The notes: a model not told the origin generated them from the letters alone. DNA of 64,000 nt from Fomitopsis serialis (GCF_022376445.1 NW_025954963.1:1364001-1428000); one strand, 5' to 3'. Positions 34,001 to 46,561 are shown, counted from the stretch's first letter. Made by a program: numbers and translations.

Positions 34001-35880
34001 GTTGGTTCAACGGTCCGTTGAGTACTGAAGACGAGGACAAGCTGCGGGAGAGATACGATGGCTTCCCCGACGCGACTACCACGTATCCCTTGCTTCAGGT
34101 CAAGGAGTTCCCTCAGCGAGCGAACTTCCTTGCGCCGTTAGCTTCGGATACAGCTGGACTAGGCCGCGACGAGGCAGTCTACCTTCTGCCGAAGTATACA
34201 ACCGTCGAGCTCGTATCGAAGGAAGATCTACAGTACGCTATGTATCTTCCTTCGATCCTCAGGTGGATGTCGAATGCCCTCACCGTCGTATCTCTTCGCA
34301 ACGAGCTGTTACCAGCGGACTCCGTTGCCAAAGTCGCATTCGATCTCCTCCGCATCGCTACCACAGCTCCCGTTGCTCAAGAGATGATGGTCAACGACCA
34401 GCCACTCAACTATCAACGACTTGAGACGCTCGGGGATTGTGTCTTGAAATGCTTGACAAGCACCCAGCTTTTTGCCGACCATCCGTTTTGGCACGAGGGT
34501 TACCTCGCCAGGCGGAAGGATCACGCCGTCTCCAATGTGCAGCTAGCCAAAGCTGCTATTGAGAAGGGCCTATACAAGTGGATCATTCGAGACCGATTCG
34601 TACCGAGAAAGTGGAAGCCACGCTACCTCTCGGATTCTGTCGTCAACGAGCCCGAGCCCGAGCCCGAGTCCAAGCCTGAACCGAAGCCCGCCGAAGAGGA
34701 GACGAAAGACGAAGGTAATAAGAAGAAAAGGAAGAAAAAGCAGACCCAGGAGCTGTCGACCAAGGTCCTCGCGGATGTTGTAGAGTCGCTGCTCGGCGCC
34801 GCGTACGAGCACGGAGGTTTCGATCTTGCAGTGGAATGCGCAGCGCTGTTCGGCCTGGGGTTGTCCTGGAAGAAGCTCACGACCCACATCGACGAAGTAT
34901 TGGCAAGGCATGAGGAACTCGATGTACCTCCTCCCCAGCTCACTCTCGTCGAACGCATGATCGGTTACAACTTCACGCGTAAAGCCTTGCTCATACAGGC
35001 CCTGACCCACGCCAGCTACACCGGCGACTTGGCCACCATGTCCTACGAACGGCTGGAGTTCCTAGGAGATTGCGCATTGGACATGATCGTCACCGACATG
35101 CTCTATCATGCCGAGGGATGGAATTACAAGCCCGGCCATATGCATCTGCGAAAAGAGGGCCTTGTCAACTCGCACTTCCTAGCATACTTCTGTCTCAAGA
35201 CGTTCACCACTTGCGAGTCGCCGAACCCCTCGTGGTCACCGACGAGCGGCGTAACCGTTGGCACCGAGGAGCAGAAGATCTACCTCTGGCAGTGCCTGCT
35301 GCACTCCAGCCACCGTGTCCTGGAGGACCAGAACGTCACCTCCACGCGCTTCGAGAAGATTGGCCCCGAGATCGAGAAGGCTCTCAAGCAGAAGACCATC
35401 TACCCTTGGGCAGCGCTGACCAGCTTGCAGGCCCCCAAGTTCCTCAGCGACATGGTTGAGAGCTTGCTCGGCGCCGTGTTCCTAGACTCCGAGGGTGACT
35501 TCACGGCTGTGTGCGACGTGCTGCGCACCCTCGGCATCATGGACGTCCTCGAGCGCATCATCACGCGCAATGAGATGGACGTGCTGCACCCCATCTCGCG
35601 CTTGTCGATTTGGGCCGCCCAGCAAGACCCGCAGCAGAAGGTCAAACTCGCTGTGGAGAAGACGAAGGGGAACGTCAGTTGCGCTGTAATTTTGGACGGA
35701 GAGGAGCTCTTGAAGGTGACGGAGGTGTATCGCAGCAGGGCGAGTCAGGAGGAGGTCCGCTTTGCTGCTGCCGAACAGGCGATCAAGAAGTTGCGAGTAT
35801 TGGAGGAAGAGGAAGAGGAGGACGCCATAGACGAGGAAGATAACACCTGGGGTGATGAGGTGCCCGAGTATGAATGGTGA
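31040..35880 (+). CDS. Dicer-like ribonuclease III
   Basis: The enzyme cuts double-stranded RNA into small RNAs for RNA interference. Five introns (for example 31489-31546 and 31761-31816) are removed to give about 1500 residues, normal for a fungal Dicer. The N-terminal DExD/H helicase shows GSGKT, a YDEAHH box, LGLTASP, ISTSVAEEGID-like and QSRGRARQ motifs. A Dicer dimerisation-type region follows (AVLTLDSVTSHLNHFCSVLP). The stretch around residues 750-1000 holds the poorly conserved PAZ/platform area. RNase IIIa carries RLETLGDCVLKCL and VLADVVESLLGAAYEHGG. RNase IIIb carries RLEFLGDCALDMIV and FLSDMVESLLGAVFLDSEG. The acidic residues for metal binding are present in both. A dsRNA-binding-like stretch and an acidic tail end the protein. 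A Lys-rich insert lies in RNase IIIa. A second start ATG lies three codons downstream. Confidence 0.95.
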
Positions 35881-36076
35881 GCATCGAGGAGATGATATCA
35901 CATATACGGCTATGTTGCTATGATATATGGACGCTATCCATCGCACACCTTCAATCGCATTTAGCCTGTGGTTAGATATCGCAGATACTGTATCATTACA
36001 ACGTTACAATAAGCAAGACGTCGCACCCAGCTGCAGATGGTGGCCGAGCTACACCATGAATTTCTAAAGCCCGATC

Positions 36077-38475
36077 TCAATGCTCCGTCTCCTCCCACGT
36101 GCGCCCGACAGTCTTGATGAGGTCGGCCTCGGTGACAACTTTCGCGTTGCTGAAGTATCCAGCCGCAATCTTTGCGTCGATCTCCACACGAGAGTCGGGT
36201 GGCAGAAGATGCTCTGCGGGAGAATGAGTTCCGAAGGTGAAGCATGGGCGTGGCACGTACCAGGAATGTCATAGCGTTTGATAATCGGGATACCGGACTG
36301 TACAATCGCGTCATATTTCCTGTAGTGATGCATGATTCAGCCTCTGCTCTTTCCCTAACGCGAAGGAGGCGTACATGTCACTCATAGAAACCATGTTGTC
36401 GATCTTCTTGATACCGAACCAGTGCAGGACGTCCGGCATGAGCGCCTGGAAGCGCATGTCCTTGACACCTGCGATGAGCTCCGTCGCCTTGAAGTACTTG
36501 TCTGCAGAGTCAACACCCCGCTTGCGTAGGTTGTAGACCAAGTACCTGTCCGCCGATCAGCAGTGACTTCGCAGGGCATGAAGAGGAACGTACTTGGTAA
36601 CTTCGCCTAGCGCACGACCCTCCTTGCGGAAGTAGACCACGAGGCCGACGCCTCCGCGCTGGGCACAGCGGACACACTCCTCGATGGCGTAAATCAGGTA
36701 TGGCTTGCATGTACAGATGTCAGATCCGAACACATCGGAACCATTGCCTGTGAACGCCATGTAAGATGGGGTTATGCTTTAAGAAGTGGGGAACATACAT
36801 TCGTCATGTACACGCAATGTCAGCTCCTTTGTCTCGTCGTGGAGATATGCAGGATTGCCGACTAAGGGACGTTGTTGGTAGTTGACTCGCGGTGAATGAA
36901 CGCTACTCACAAATGTACGCAGTGAGGTTACCGATTGGAGGAAGGAAGACCTTGATGTCTGGTCGAGTGATGAGTTCGGGATACATGCCTCCGGTGTCCT
37001 CGAACAGTGCTCGTCGGAGCAGGCTCTCGGAGCTATCCACGACGTCAACATACGATCTGCTTCTGCAAGCCTCACAAACTCACATGCCGAACCGCTCTGC
37101 AACACCCGGGAGGTACCACACAGGCTCAACAGCAGCCTTGTTGATAGCAATCTCCACACCAGAGTCCGCCGTGCTCTCCGTCCCATCCGCATTCCTCAAC
37201 GGCAAGCTCTTGATCAGAATCTTCCCATCCACCACCAAGTCCCCCTTCCTCGTCGTCTCGTCAATCTCGCTCAGCTTCAATGCCCCCGAGTGACCGCGAT
37301 GCTCGGGCGCACATCCAAGCCGAGCTCCTCCAGCTCGCGCCGGAACACCTGCGGGACGACGTGGCCCCACGGGTCGAACGAGACGATCTTCGTCGGGTCC
37401 GACCATCCCGGCTGCGGCGTGATCGAGAAGCTCGGCTCGGTCTTGAGTATCGGCTTGTGCGAGGGCATGAGCGTGCCCATCGCATCGCGAGCGCGCGGTA
37501 GATGGAGTAGGAGCCGGAGTGCGCACCGAGGGCGTTCCGCTGCTTGATGGAGGAGGGGAGGCGCGAGCAGATGACGGGGCCGCGTACGGAGGGGTCTGCG
37601 ACGCCCCATTGGAGAGGGTAGGGCTTGATGCCGTGCTGGTCCGGGTAGGCTAGAGGCGACAGATGTCAGCATAACGAAGGAGGTTGTTTAGTCTCAACAA
37701 TTCCAAGCGAAGTCCGACCACCATCATTGGCTTCAGCTCTGAGGCGCTATGTATGAAGTCATTGAGAAGAACATGGATGTCGTCGCCGCCTCACACTTGA
37801 GCTCGAGTAGGAAGGATTCCAATCGTTCAGAGAGGTCCAAGCACGTCAACATCTCCAGTCGAGGGACTCACTCGCTAGGGCTAAGAGCAACTGAGTCTTG
37901 GAGGCTCATTTTGAGACTGTCCTCTAAATTGTCAGAAACAGGTGATCAAAGAAGATCCGCGTGTGTGGCCATGATCGTAGCCATCCGCCGCTGGTGGATA
38001 GCTTCACTGGGACGCAAGTCCACGACCGACATAGGAGGCCCTGCAACGACATTCACGGAAGAGGTCGTCAACTCACTCGTCAACAGGACTCGCCCCGGGT
38101 ACAGCAATCTCTCGCGCTCCTTGTCGCCCAACGGCTTGTCCTTGTCAATATTCAAGGCAGGGGTCGGTGGCGACTGCGTGCCCGTCAAAGAGTTCAGGGG
38201 CGAGATCGTCGTCGCCGTGATCCCGGACAGGGACCCCTCTCGCGAGTGTGCTTGGGGAATAGGGATGCCATTGCGGGGCGGCGAAGACACCGGGCTCACA
38301 GGCGGGTTGGTCAACGCATCTAGCTGCGATTCCGCTTCAGCTGCCGCGCAACGGTTCCATCGTGTTCCACACGCACCTTGGCTTGCAATGCCTGCTGGGA
38401 GACCTGGAGGGCCTCGAGCCGGCCAAGGATCTGGGTGAGGATTGCGTCGGAGACGGGCTGCTGGGTCGTCGACAT
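36077..38475 (-). CDS. URC1: URC1-type GTP cyclohydrolase II-like protein (uracil catabolism)
   Basis: URC1 proteins act in the fungal URC pathway that breaks down uracil. They resemble GTP cyclohydrolase II but belong to a separate branch. The start at 38475 gives a short N-terminal helix (AILTQILGRLEALQVSQQ) in exon 38377-38475. Exon 38077-38323 follows, ending in GRVLLT. The next exon begins at 37649 with YPDQHGIKPYPLQWG, giving the family motif RVLLTTYPDQ across the join. Further hallmarks are RNALGAHSGSYSIYRALA, IVSFDPWGHVVPQVF, NGSDVFGSDICTCKPYL (the GTP cyclohydrolase metal-site region), RCAQRGGVGLVVYFRKEGR and MPDVLHWFGIKKIDNMVSM. The intron 37650-38076 is 427 nt, far longer than its neighbours. 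Several short introns interrupt the C-terminal half. Confidence 0.88.
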
Positions 38476-38815
38476 GGGAGGGGAGAAGAGATTGCGTGGA
38501 TTCAGGGGATGGACTTATATGATATGCACTCAGCCCACGCCCGGGCGGCGAGGCTGCTCGTCGGTCCCTCTTCCGCGGTCGCGGCACTCATGACACGATA
38601 CGGCGGCGGGAGTATGTAAAGAACAGCTGATAACACCAGGCGCTCGTCCAGTTCGAGCACATCCGGTTAAGTTCTGTAGTACGCCAGTCCGACTCTGGTC
38701 CGGTCTAAGTACCTCGCCTCCATGAGCTTTACGGTGCCTTTGTGAGAAGTTGGCTACCCAACAAATACGTAGTCATACATAGGGGACAATCCCGAGGGCC
38801 GTACACCAGTTGCCA
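38476..38815. other. Intergenic spacer
   Basis: About 340 bp between the URC1 start and the 3' end of the next minus-strand gene. It should contain the URC1 promoter. No gene was seen. Confidence 0.45.
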
Positions 38816-39607
38816 CTAATCTACAGTAATACAACAACCGAGAAGAACGAAGCAAGTCATGGGGATACAACGATATGTGATGCACCTGGAACGAACGAAG
38901 GGAATGGTGCAAGGATGATGATTGGGGATAGGCATTTTGTAGTTCGGAATCTCTGCAAACTCAAGTCGTGTAAGGGAAGAAGCAATGTCCTTTCCTTGGT
39001 CGTGAAAGGTACAAGGCAACGATGTGGATCCGTGAGACAAACATTTGCTGGCGCAGCTCGCCTGCCATCGTCTCCCTTGGTGACAAGAAAGACTACCACG
39101 GGGATCAAACTCTCCGCTTGTCCTGCCTGACGCGGTGTGAGGGTGCCGGCGAGAACGTGTCCAGAGGCTGGCTGGGCTGGCATCTCGCAAGCGAGAAGAG
39201 GTGCATCGTCGACTGCACGCGACGCAGTTTCGTGGCTTTGGGAGCGCATCGCCCGCAGCCGGTCGAGCACGATGGCTACCAGCTTTATCGAATGCGCCGT
39301 AGTGACTAGCTTGATCCGCAGGCCCGCTGTACTGACCAACGGTGATAGCAGCGGTGACCTCTGGGGTCCGTAGGGTTCTGCTCGACGCCACCCGCTTCGC
39401 CGAGACCGCCCGCATCGTTTCTCTCGCCGCCATCTCCCGCCTGTAGTGCGACTCGCCTGCCACCAACGTGTTCCACGAGTCGACGAGTGCGCACGCCTTC
39501 GAGCAGTATCTGTCACGCTCGGGCTTGACACTGAACCAGTTTCCGCACAGGCATTGTTTGCGGCGAGTGTTGGGACGGCGAGATGGGGGAGAGGAGACTG
39601 AAGTCAT
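38816..39607 (-). CDS. Small protein with treble-clef-like cysteine motif
   Basis: The ATG at 39607 opens a Ser/Pro/Arg-rich N-terminus followed by QCLCGNWFSVKPERDRYCSKACALVDSW. The four cysteines (CxC and YCSxxC) look like a small zinc-binding knuckle of the kind found in short Agaricomycete proteins. A helical, basic stretch follows (YRREMAARETMRAVSAKR). Beyond about 39370 the frame stays open to 38816, but the translation becomes compositionally odd, so introns or an earlier end are likely and the 3' boundary is uncertain. No catalytic motif or localisation signal was recognised. Zinc binding is inferred from the cysteine spacing only. Confidence 0.5.
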   Translation of the reverse strand: MTSVSSPPSRRPNTRRKQCLCGNWFSVKPERDRYCSKACALVDSWNTLVAGESHYRREMAARETMRAVSAKRVASSRTLRTPEVTAAITVGQYSGPADQASHYGAFDKAGSHRARPAAGDALPKPRNCVACSRRCTSSRLRDASPASLWTRSRRHPHTASGRTSGEFDPRGSLSCHQGRRWQASCASKCLSHGSTSLPCTFHDQGKDIASSLTRLEFAEIPNYKMPIPNHHPCTIPFVRSRCITYRCIPMTCFVLLGCCITVD

Positions 39608-40316
39608 TGCGAATAGGGTTGATGGCGAAGACGAACGGGAAGAGTAAACAAAGGCGTGTTTCTGGGTGTATGCTGGTTGACGTTTGAAAGGAGGAGCACG
39701 TACGTGTGGTCTTTATACGACTGGCTCCGGAGTACGACACCCATACCATTATGGACAAAGCGTGTAGTGCTCTTTCCTTTGGCACCACTAACGGGCTTTG
39801 ATTGTCCAGGTAACCGGAATCGCCTCAGAGGGTCAGGTCAGATGATGTTGTTTCGGTAAGGCTAGGAGCTGGTGCTGTATCGCCAGTGCGGACGGAGTCG
39901 CAGACCAGTGAGAACAGAACCAAGGATCGTTACGTCCATGGAGACTCGGAAATCCGTCAGAGAAAGCTGTCAGCAATTCGACGAGCAGTGTTGACACAAA
40001 GGAAGCCGAAAAAAACATCGTGACTCTCCATGCGGAGACAGCATGCAACCCAGCGACGGAGATGGTGGTTGAAAACGAAGACGGGGAGTTGGGCGCAAGT
40101 TGGGCGGACCGGTGGATGATCCTTCGCTCAGCCAATCAGCGTCTGGGTACTGGAAATTTAGTTAGACGCTCGCGATCATACTTGTCCTTCTCCACTCGCT
40201 CCCTCACCAATTATTGCACTCAGGCCTCTAGAAAGCGGGGTTGGATCTTTCAAGAGGGAAGCTGTACTATTGGAAGGCTCGATCTATCTTCTTCCTTCAA
40301 CAGTCGGTAGAACGAC
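39608..40316. other. Divergent promoter region
   Basis: About 700 bp between two divergent genes, with no credible coding sequence. A CCAAT motif in CAGCCAATCAGC context lies at 40132-40136, about 180 bp before the KRE33 start, a typical position for a CCAAT-box. Confidence 0.5.
40132..40136 (+). promoter_or_regulatory. CCAAT box upstream of KRE33
   Basis: The motif GCCAATCAG about 180 bp upstream of the KRE33 start matches the preferred core of the HAP/NF-Y complex. Function is inferred from motif and distance. Confidence 0.45.
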
Positions 40317-43300
40317 ATGCGCAAGCAGCTCGACCCCCGCTTGCCCATCCTCATCAATAACAATGTCAAGAAGAACCACCGTTCATTCGTAGTACTAGTT
40401 GGAGACAAGGGAAGGGACCAGGTGAGCTGCGTTGCTACATCTCACATGGATCTGTGTAGTAGCTCAACCCACATAGGTCGTGAACCTGCACTTCCTGCTC
40501 TCCCAAGCCCGCGTGTCTGCGCGGCCTTCCGTCCTATGGTGTTACAAGAAGGAACTGGGATTTACGAGGTGAGTCGGAGAGCCTTAATCCAAATAAATAG
40601 GTCTGACTTTGTTCTTAGTCACCGCAAGAAGCGAGAGGCAAAGATCAAGCGTGATGTGAAGCGTGGTGTCCGAGAGCCCAACGAGCAAGACCCCTTCGAG
40701 ATTTTTATCACCGTCACCGACATTCGCTACACGTACTAAAGGAGTCGCACAAGATCCTTGGTCAGACGTATGGGATGTGTGTACTGCAGGACTTCGAGGC
40801 GATAACGCCGAACCTACTCGCACGGACGATCGAGACGGTGGAGGGAGGCGGTTTGGTCGTGATCTTGCTTAAGACGATGAGTTCGCTGAGACAGTTGTAT
40901 ACTATGTCTATGGTACGTCCATGCGCCTGACTCCTTGAAACCTCACGCTGATTGCGTGCAGGACGTTCATGCCCGGTACCGAACGTCTGCGCACGATACC
41001 GTGGTTGCTCGCTTCAACGAACGCTTCATCCTCTCTCTCGGTTCCTGCGACGACTGTCTTGTATTGGATGACGAGCTCAACGTCCTCCCTATATCCCGTG
41101 GCAAGGACATCAAACCCATCGAGGAGGAACGCGGGAAGGGCAAGGCCGAAGGCGAGCTGAAGGACCTCAAGGATAGTCTCGCAGACACGAAGCCCGTTGG
41201 CGAACTGATTAAGCTCTCGAAGACCCTCGACCAAGCGCAGGCGATTCTCACATTCGTCGATGCGATTGCGGAGAAGACGCTGAGCTCCACGGTCACCCTC
41301 ACCGCGGCCCGTGGACGAGGCAAGTCTGCGGCTCTCGGTCTTGCGATCGCCGCGGCGCTCGCGCATGGGTACTCGAACATCTTCGTGACGAGTCCCAGCC
41401 CGGAGAACTTGAAGACGCTGTTTGACTTCGTGTTCAAGGGCATGGACGCGCTTGGTTATGAAGAGCACCTTGACTATGACATCGCACAAAGTACGAATCC
41501 GGACTTCAACAAGGCCATCGTGCGAGTCAATGTCTTCCGGCAACATCGACAGACCATCCAGGTACGTATCTTGCGCATCCACCCGTTCCCCCACTTACTC
41601 CAAGTTCTAGTACATCCAACCACAAGACGCTCATGTACTCGGGCAAGCCGAGCTGGTCATCATCGATGAAGCCGCCGCTATCCCACTACCACTCGTACGC
41701 AACCTGATCGGCCCATACCTAGTCTTCATGGCCTCCACCATCAACGGCTACGAAGGCACGGGCCGGTCGCTGTCCCTCAAGCTCATCCAGCAGCTGCGCG
41801 AGAGCACCCGACCCACCCTCTCAAAAGACGCGTCCGCAGACGACGCCGCCCCTACAGCAAGCTCGTCCAAGAAGCCCCTCGCGAAGGCCCCGCCCAAGTC
41901 GCGCACACTGCGCGAGATCAAACTCGAGACGCCGATCCGGTATGGCACGGGCGACAAGGTCGAGAAGTGGCTGAACGCGCTGCTCTGCCTCGACGCGACG
42001 GTCGCGCCGAAGAGCGCGGTGCACAGCACGCCGCATCCGTCGCAGTGCGAGCTGTTCTACGTGTCGCGCGACACGCTGTTTAGCTATCACCCCGCGTCGG
42101 AGGTGTTCCTGCAGCGCATGATGGCGCTGTACGTCGCGAGTCACTATAAGAACCAGCCGAACGACTTGCAGTTACTGAGCGACGCACCTGCGCACCACTT
42201 GTTTGTGTTGTTGCCGCCGATTAAGGACGATGAGAGCACACTTCCGGAGCCACTCGTCGTGCTGCAGGTCGCGCTGGAGGGCAACATCAGCAAGCAGGCG
42301 ATTCTGGACGGGCTGAGCCGAGGCTACAGAGCGGGCGGAGACATGATTCCTTGGTTGATTTCTCAACAATTCCAGGAGAACAAGTTTGCGCTGCTCTCTG
42401 GAGCACGAATAGTTCGTATTGCGACACATCCGGACTATGCCAATGTGAGTTGACTGTCCTGTCTTCGGCGGAGAGTGCCTAACGAGTGTGTACTACTCAG
42501 ATGGGCTACGGAGCACGCGCACTGCAGGCTCTGAACTCATTCTATAGCGGGGAGTACTTCAATCTCGACGAAACCGCTCAGCTGGAACCATCCTACCCTG
42601 ACCCCGCTGCGATCGACGAATCTACAAATCTCCTGACGGACAAGCCAACTATCCGATCGGCGACAGCAATGCCACCACTGCTCCAGCGCCTTACTGAGCG
42701 GAAACCTGAGACAATCGACTACCTCGGTGTGTCTTACGGTCTCACGCCGCAGCTTCTCAGATTCTGGAAGCGTGCGGGATATGTCCCGTTGTATGTTCGA
42801 CAGACGACGAGCGAGCTTACAGGGGAGCACACGTGTGTCATGGCGCGGGGCCTGAACACGTCGATGAATAGCGAACTCGAGTGGCTCGGAGAGTTCGCCA
42901 AAGGTAAGTGTTGGAACTCTCGTTGTGTCTATCCCGCTCATCAAACCCCCAGACTTCCGGAGACGATTCCTGTCGTTGCTATCGTTCAAGTTCAGGGAAT
43001 TCGGCAGTGTCACGGCTTTGAGCATCTTGGAAGCCGCGAACAATGGAGTCAAGAAGCTGGGTTCAGAGCGTACGAAAGGTGGGAAATCTCATTTGTCATA
43101 TACTAAGTATGCTCAATGAACCTCTTCTCCGCAGAGCTGACAAACCGGGAGTTGTCCTTCATCCTGTCGCCCTTCGACCTCAAACGCTTGGAATCATATG
43201 CCAACAACATGCTTGACTACCATGTTATCTTGGATTTGCTGCCAACTGTCGCTTCTCTGTACTTCGAGAAGCGGCTAGTCGAGGATGTCCACCTCAGCGC

Positions 43301-43975
43301 CGTGCAAAGCTCAATATTACTTGCATTGGGTGCGCAACGCAAGACGGTTGAGGAGGTTGAGGTAAGCTCATGCTCTGGGAGTACATGAAGGAAACTCATG
43401 CCATCGCACACAGTCCGAGCTGCAGCTTCCGGTTTCTCAGGTCCTAGCGCTCTTCGTTAAGATTGTTAAGAAGATCAGCAAACGGCTGCACGACATTCAG
43501 CGACAAGCCATCAGTGCCGAGATGCCAGAGGAGCCCGCGGCATCTCGTATTGACGGGGACGCCAGTGCGACAAACTGGAAGCCCGTTGAGACGAGCATTA
43601 CGGACGAGCTGAAGGATGCTGGCGACGAGGTGACGAAGTCGCTGCGGGAAAAGCAACGGCAAATGATTGACTCGCTCGATTTGAGCAAGTGAGTCTGCTG
43701 TACCCTGCCACGATTGAATTTCATCGTTAGTGGTGTTCGTGCCGCTTACAGAGCTTTTCCACTATAGGTACGCCATTGACGACTCCTCAGCAAATTGGAG
43801 CGTGGCTGAGGCGCAGGTAGCCAAGCTCGCGAACGGTGAAGGCGGTGGCAAATCTACCGTCGTCAGTGTCAAAACCGCTGTGACCGGCCAGAAGAGGAAG
43901 GCGGACGTTGGCGAGGAGAAGCCAATGAAAGACAAGAAGGGGGCACGGAGGAGTATAAAGAAGGCGAAGCGGTAG
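40317..43975 (+). CDS. KRE33: RNA cytidine acetyltransferase KRE33/NAT10
   Basis: This essential nucleolar enzyme forms N4-acetylcytidine in 18S rRNA and tRNA and takes part in small-subunit assembly. The start at 40317 gives MRKQLDPRLPILINNNVKKN, the conserved family opening. Domains in order: the N-terminal TmcA-like region (RSFVVLVGDKGRDQ, then TYYKESHKILGQTYGMCVLQDFE), an ATPase/helicase module with Walker A (TAARGRGKSAA) and Walker B (LVIIDEAAAIPLPLV), the GNAT acetyltransferase region (GARIVRIATHPDYANMGYGARAL, then YLGVSYGLTPQLLRFWKRAGYVP), and the C-terminal tRNA-binding-type helical region ending in a basic tail (GARRSIKKAKR). At least eight small introns are present. A Ser/Ala/Lys insert (about 41815-41900) splits the module. 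The catalytic blocks look complete. Confidence 0.94.
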
Positions 43976-44927
43976 GAATGAGTGCGTATCTATTGTCTTT
44001 TTGCTCTAGTCGGGTACATTGCTGTCTCTTTACATGCATTGTTATATTTCAACAGTCGCAGATGATGCTCGAGGTTTTTTTTCTTTTTAGAGGGCCAGTC
44101 GGCTACAACGAGGTAATCCTCGTTTCCCCAGGGAAAGATGCATTGACGCACGAACATCCCTGTGGAGAGAACCTCCCCAAGGATGAACGGTGTGAGACTC
44201 AGACCTTCGTCGCTCCCGTCGCCGAGCAGCGACGGTCGCTCAGGTATACTACCCACTAAAACCCCCCATCCTAGGGCCGCAGCACGCCGGTAGGGGCCTT
44301 CCCATTGCGCCACGACCTTTCGGATTCCTCAGGAAGAAAACCCAATTGCAGTCTGCGCACGAGACACTCAGTATATAATCAGATTCCAGCGCTCCCGATC
44401 GACTCACCTTCCACTTCCCGGACTTCATGGGGCCCGCTTGCCTTGACGCGCATCTCTGTAAAGGGTCAAACGCATGGAAATAACGGATATAGAAGGCTGA
44501 TTAGTACTACTTGAGCCCGCCGAAGGCCAGCAGATTCAGTGGTCATTAGGTCATGACTCCTCGCACTGGTGATCATACCGGACGACATTGGGCCCATACC
44601 TGGAGATATCCTAGTCCTGGGGCCAATCCTGGGGTGGTCTTGAGGTCTTGAGGTGATCCTCAGTTCGCTCGAACCAGGGACGGTGTGGGGGACGGTGCGA
44701 GGGATGGTGTGCTGCGGTTTGAGTTGAGGCTGAGGTCTGAAAGAGAACCAGAAGAAGCTCAGTAGACAATGGGGAATGTCCGTAGCTCAGTATGGGTAGG
44801 TCCAGTCTGTAGTCTAATGGAAGGGAGGGGAGGGAGGGAAGGGAGGGTAGTAGGTCCGTCGGTGCGATCGTAACGTAACGTATCCTAAGTATCAAGCGTC
44901 CGGTCCAACAAAGCAAGCACTCATTCA
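43976..44927. other. Intergenic region between convergent genes
   Basis: About 950 bp without a protein gene between two convergent genes. At 44192-44226 a perfect hairpin (CCGTCGC/GCGACGG) sits in a GC-rich stretch (about 44080-44340). A TATATAA motif is at 44372. Near 44820 lies a GGGAGG microsatellite. A small structured RNA is possible, but no known family was recognised. Confidence 0.4.
44815..44850 (+). repeat. GGGAGG/GGAAGGGAGG microsatellite
   Basis: A purine-only run of GGGAGG and GGGAAGG units lies in the 3' region of the minus-strand disordered-protein gene. Confidence 0.8.
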
Positions 44928-46449
44928 CTACACGTCCACCTCCGGGCCGAAAAACTCCTCCCACAGATCGTCCATCGACCGAGCAGGCGCAACCACAGAG
45001 CGCTGCGTCCCTGCCTCCTTGAAGTCTGCTCGGGAGACGACCGCCGGCGTCGCTGGCGTGACGACGACCTCCGGGACTGTCTTCGCCGCCGGATGGAACG
45101 CTTCCAGCAGGGACTCATCGGAGTCCGAGTCGGCGTCATTGGCGGAGAACGCAGGGAAGGACCTCCCTACGACGGCGACGACAGGCGGAGGAACCGAAGC
45201 GGGGAGGAATGCAACGGCGGGGATCCCCTCCGGAGGAAAGCAGAACCTAGCAGGCTCATCCTCATGCCCTAGAATGTCGTTCATGTCCGCCCAGAGCTGG
45301 CGCTCGAGTTCCGAGTCCGATGCGATCAGGGTGCCAGCCTCGTCATCAGTAGAAGCGGCCGGAGGCATTGGCACCTCAACAGGCGCACGAGGGCGACGAC
45401 GAACTGGCAGGGGCTTCATAGGGCGCGAGGGAAGAAGTGTGGAGTCCTCGGGCTTCGCATGCTTGTCCTCTGCGAAGGGGAGAACGTCGACACTAGCGCT
45501 GAAGTCCACATCGAACACATCGACCATGACTGTGTCCTCGTCGATTGGCGTGGGAGGGATGGAGCTCGAGGAGGAAGCCGTGGTAGAGGAGAGGGTACAA
45601 ATCATGGGAGGCGGAACGGGCTCCCAGTTCATCGCAGACTCGTCCCTGGCGTCGGCAGCTGGGGAAGGTCAGCGGGCGTGCCAACAGGGACAGCAGGGAC
45701 AGCAGGCGTGCGGGGAATCGACTCGTCGGGCGACGTCCAGAACGATTGGGACAGCGGCGAGGGTCCCCTCTTAACCTTCGGCTCACTAGGGCAGAACCGT
45801 CAGAACTCGAATCCCCACAATTAGTTGCGGCTGCCACTCACGAAAGAGAACTTGTAGGAGCAGCCTTAGCCACCGGGAGGGTTCGAAGGTGATTCACAGC
45901 CACGACAGATGTGCCCGTCTGTACGGCCTCGATGATCGTAAATGGGCGGGAGCGGACAGGCTTGTAGGCAGGCGAGGGAACCGCCGTCATTGGAGCCTTG
46001 ACCATCCTATGCACCCGCGGCATCGAGACCCTAGCTTTTGTCGAGGTGACCTTCGGTGGCGACCGGGCACGCATCCGCTCAGAGTCGTCGTTGGATCCAC
46101 CTGAGATAGTACGGCGTTGACGCGGACGCCCTCTCGCGAGCTCGGGAACAGGCTTACCGCGAGACTTTGCGAATAGCTTGGAGACTGAGCGAATGATATG
46201 TGACCTGCTCGAGCCGGAGGGATAGCTCAGAGCTGATGCGGAGGCGGGGGCCTGCCCCTGCTTTTGTTGGGCCTGCTGCATGTGCTCGAGGCGCACCTCG
46301 CTGAACTTGGTGGAGGTAGCACAAGAAGGGCGCCTATGTTCACGAACGGGTACAGACTCTGCAGCGTCCATACCCGCCGTTGCGGCACCCGGTGCTACCA
46401 CCAACATTTGCGAGATGATTGCCTGGCGGAAGAGCTTGGAGGAAGGCAT
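44928..46449 (-). CDS. Intrinsically disordered hypothetical protein
   Basis: The ATG at 46449 opens MPSSKLFRQAIISQMLVV, a possibly hydrophobic start without a clear signal-peptide cleavage site. A basic, Ser/Pro/Arg-rich exon runs to about 45838, then at least one intron near 45640-45835 with donor GTGAGTGG. The second large exon is acidic and Pro/Val/Ala-rich and ends in MDDLWEEFFGPEVDV with the stop at 44928-44930. The WEEFF-type acidic-aromatic end recalls short interaction or activation motifs, but no domain was recognised. A TATATAAAG box lies about 110 bp upstream of the start. The upstream region was once shared with the divergent RPN14 gene before the large transposon inserted there. 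Confidence 0.6.
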
Positions 46450-46561
46450 GACAGCAAGAGTGGGAGTTGTGAGAGAAAGGTGTGGTAGGGGATCGTACAA
46501 AAGCACTGAGATGATGGTAGTAGATAGCACAATTGAAGGAGCGGATGGCTACTGACGGCCG

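Noticed and set aside
31155..35946. Minus-strand frames across the Dicer gene
   Set aside because: They are antisense shadows of the long, motif-bearing Dicer exons.
44490..44530. A stretch resembling part of 5S rRNA (GCTGATTAGTACTACTTGAG)
   Set aside because: Only a short resemblance to one internal segment; the rest of the 5S sequence and its stems are absent.
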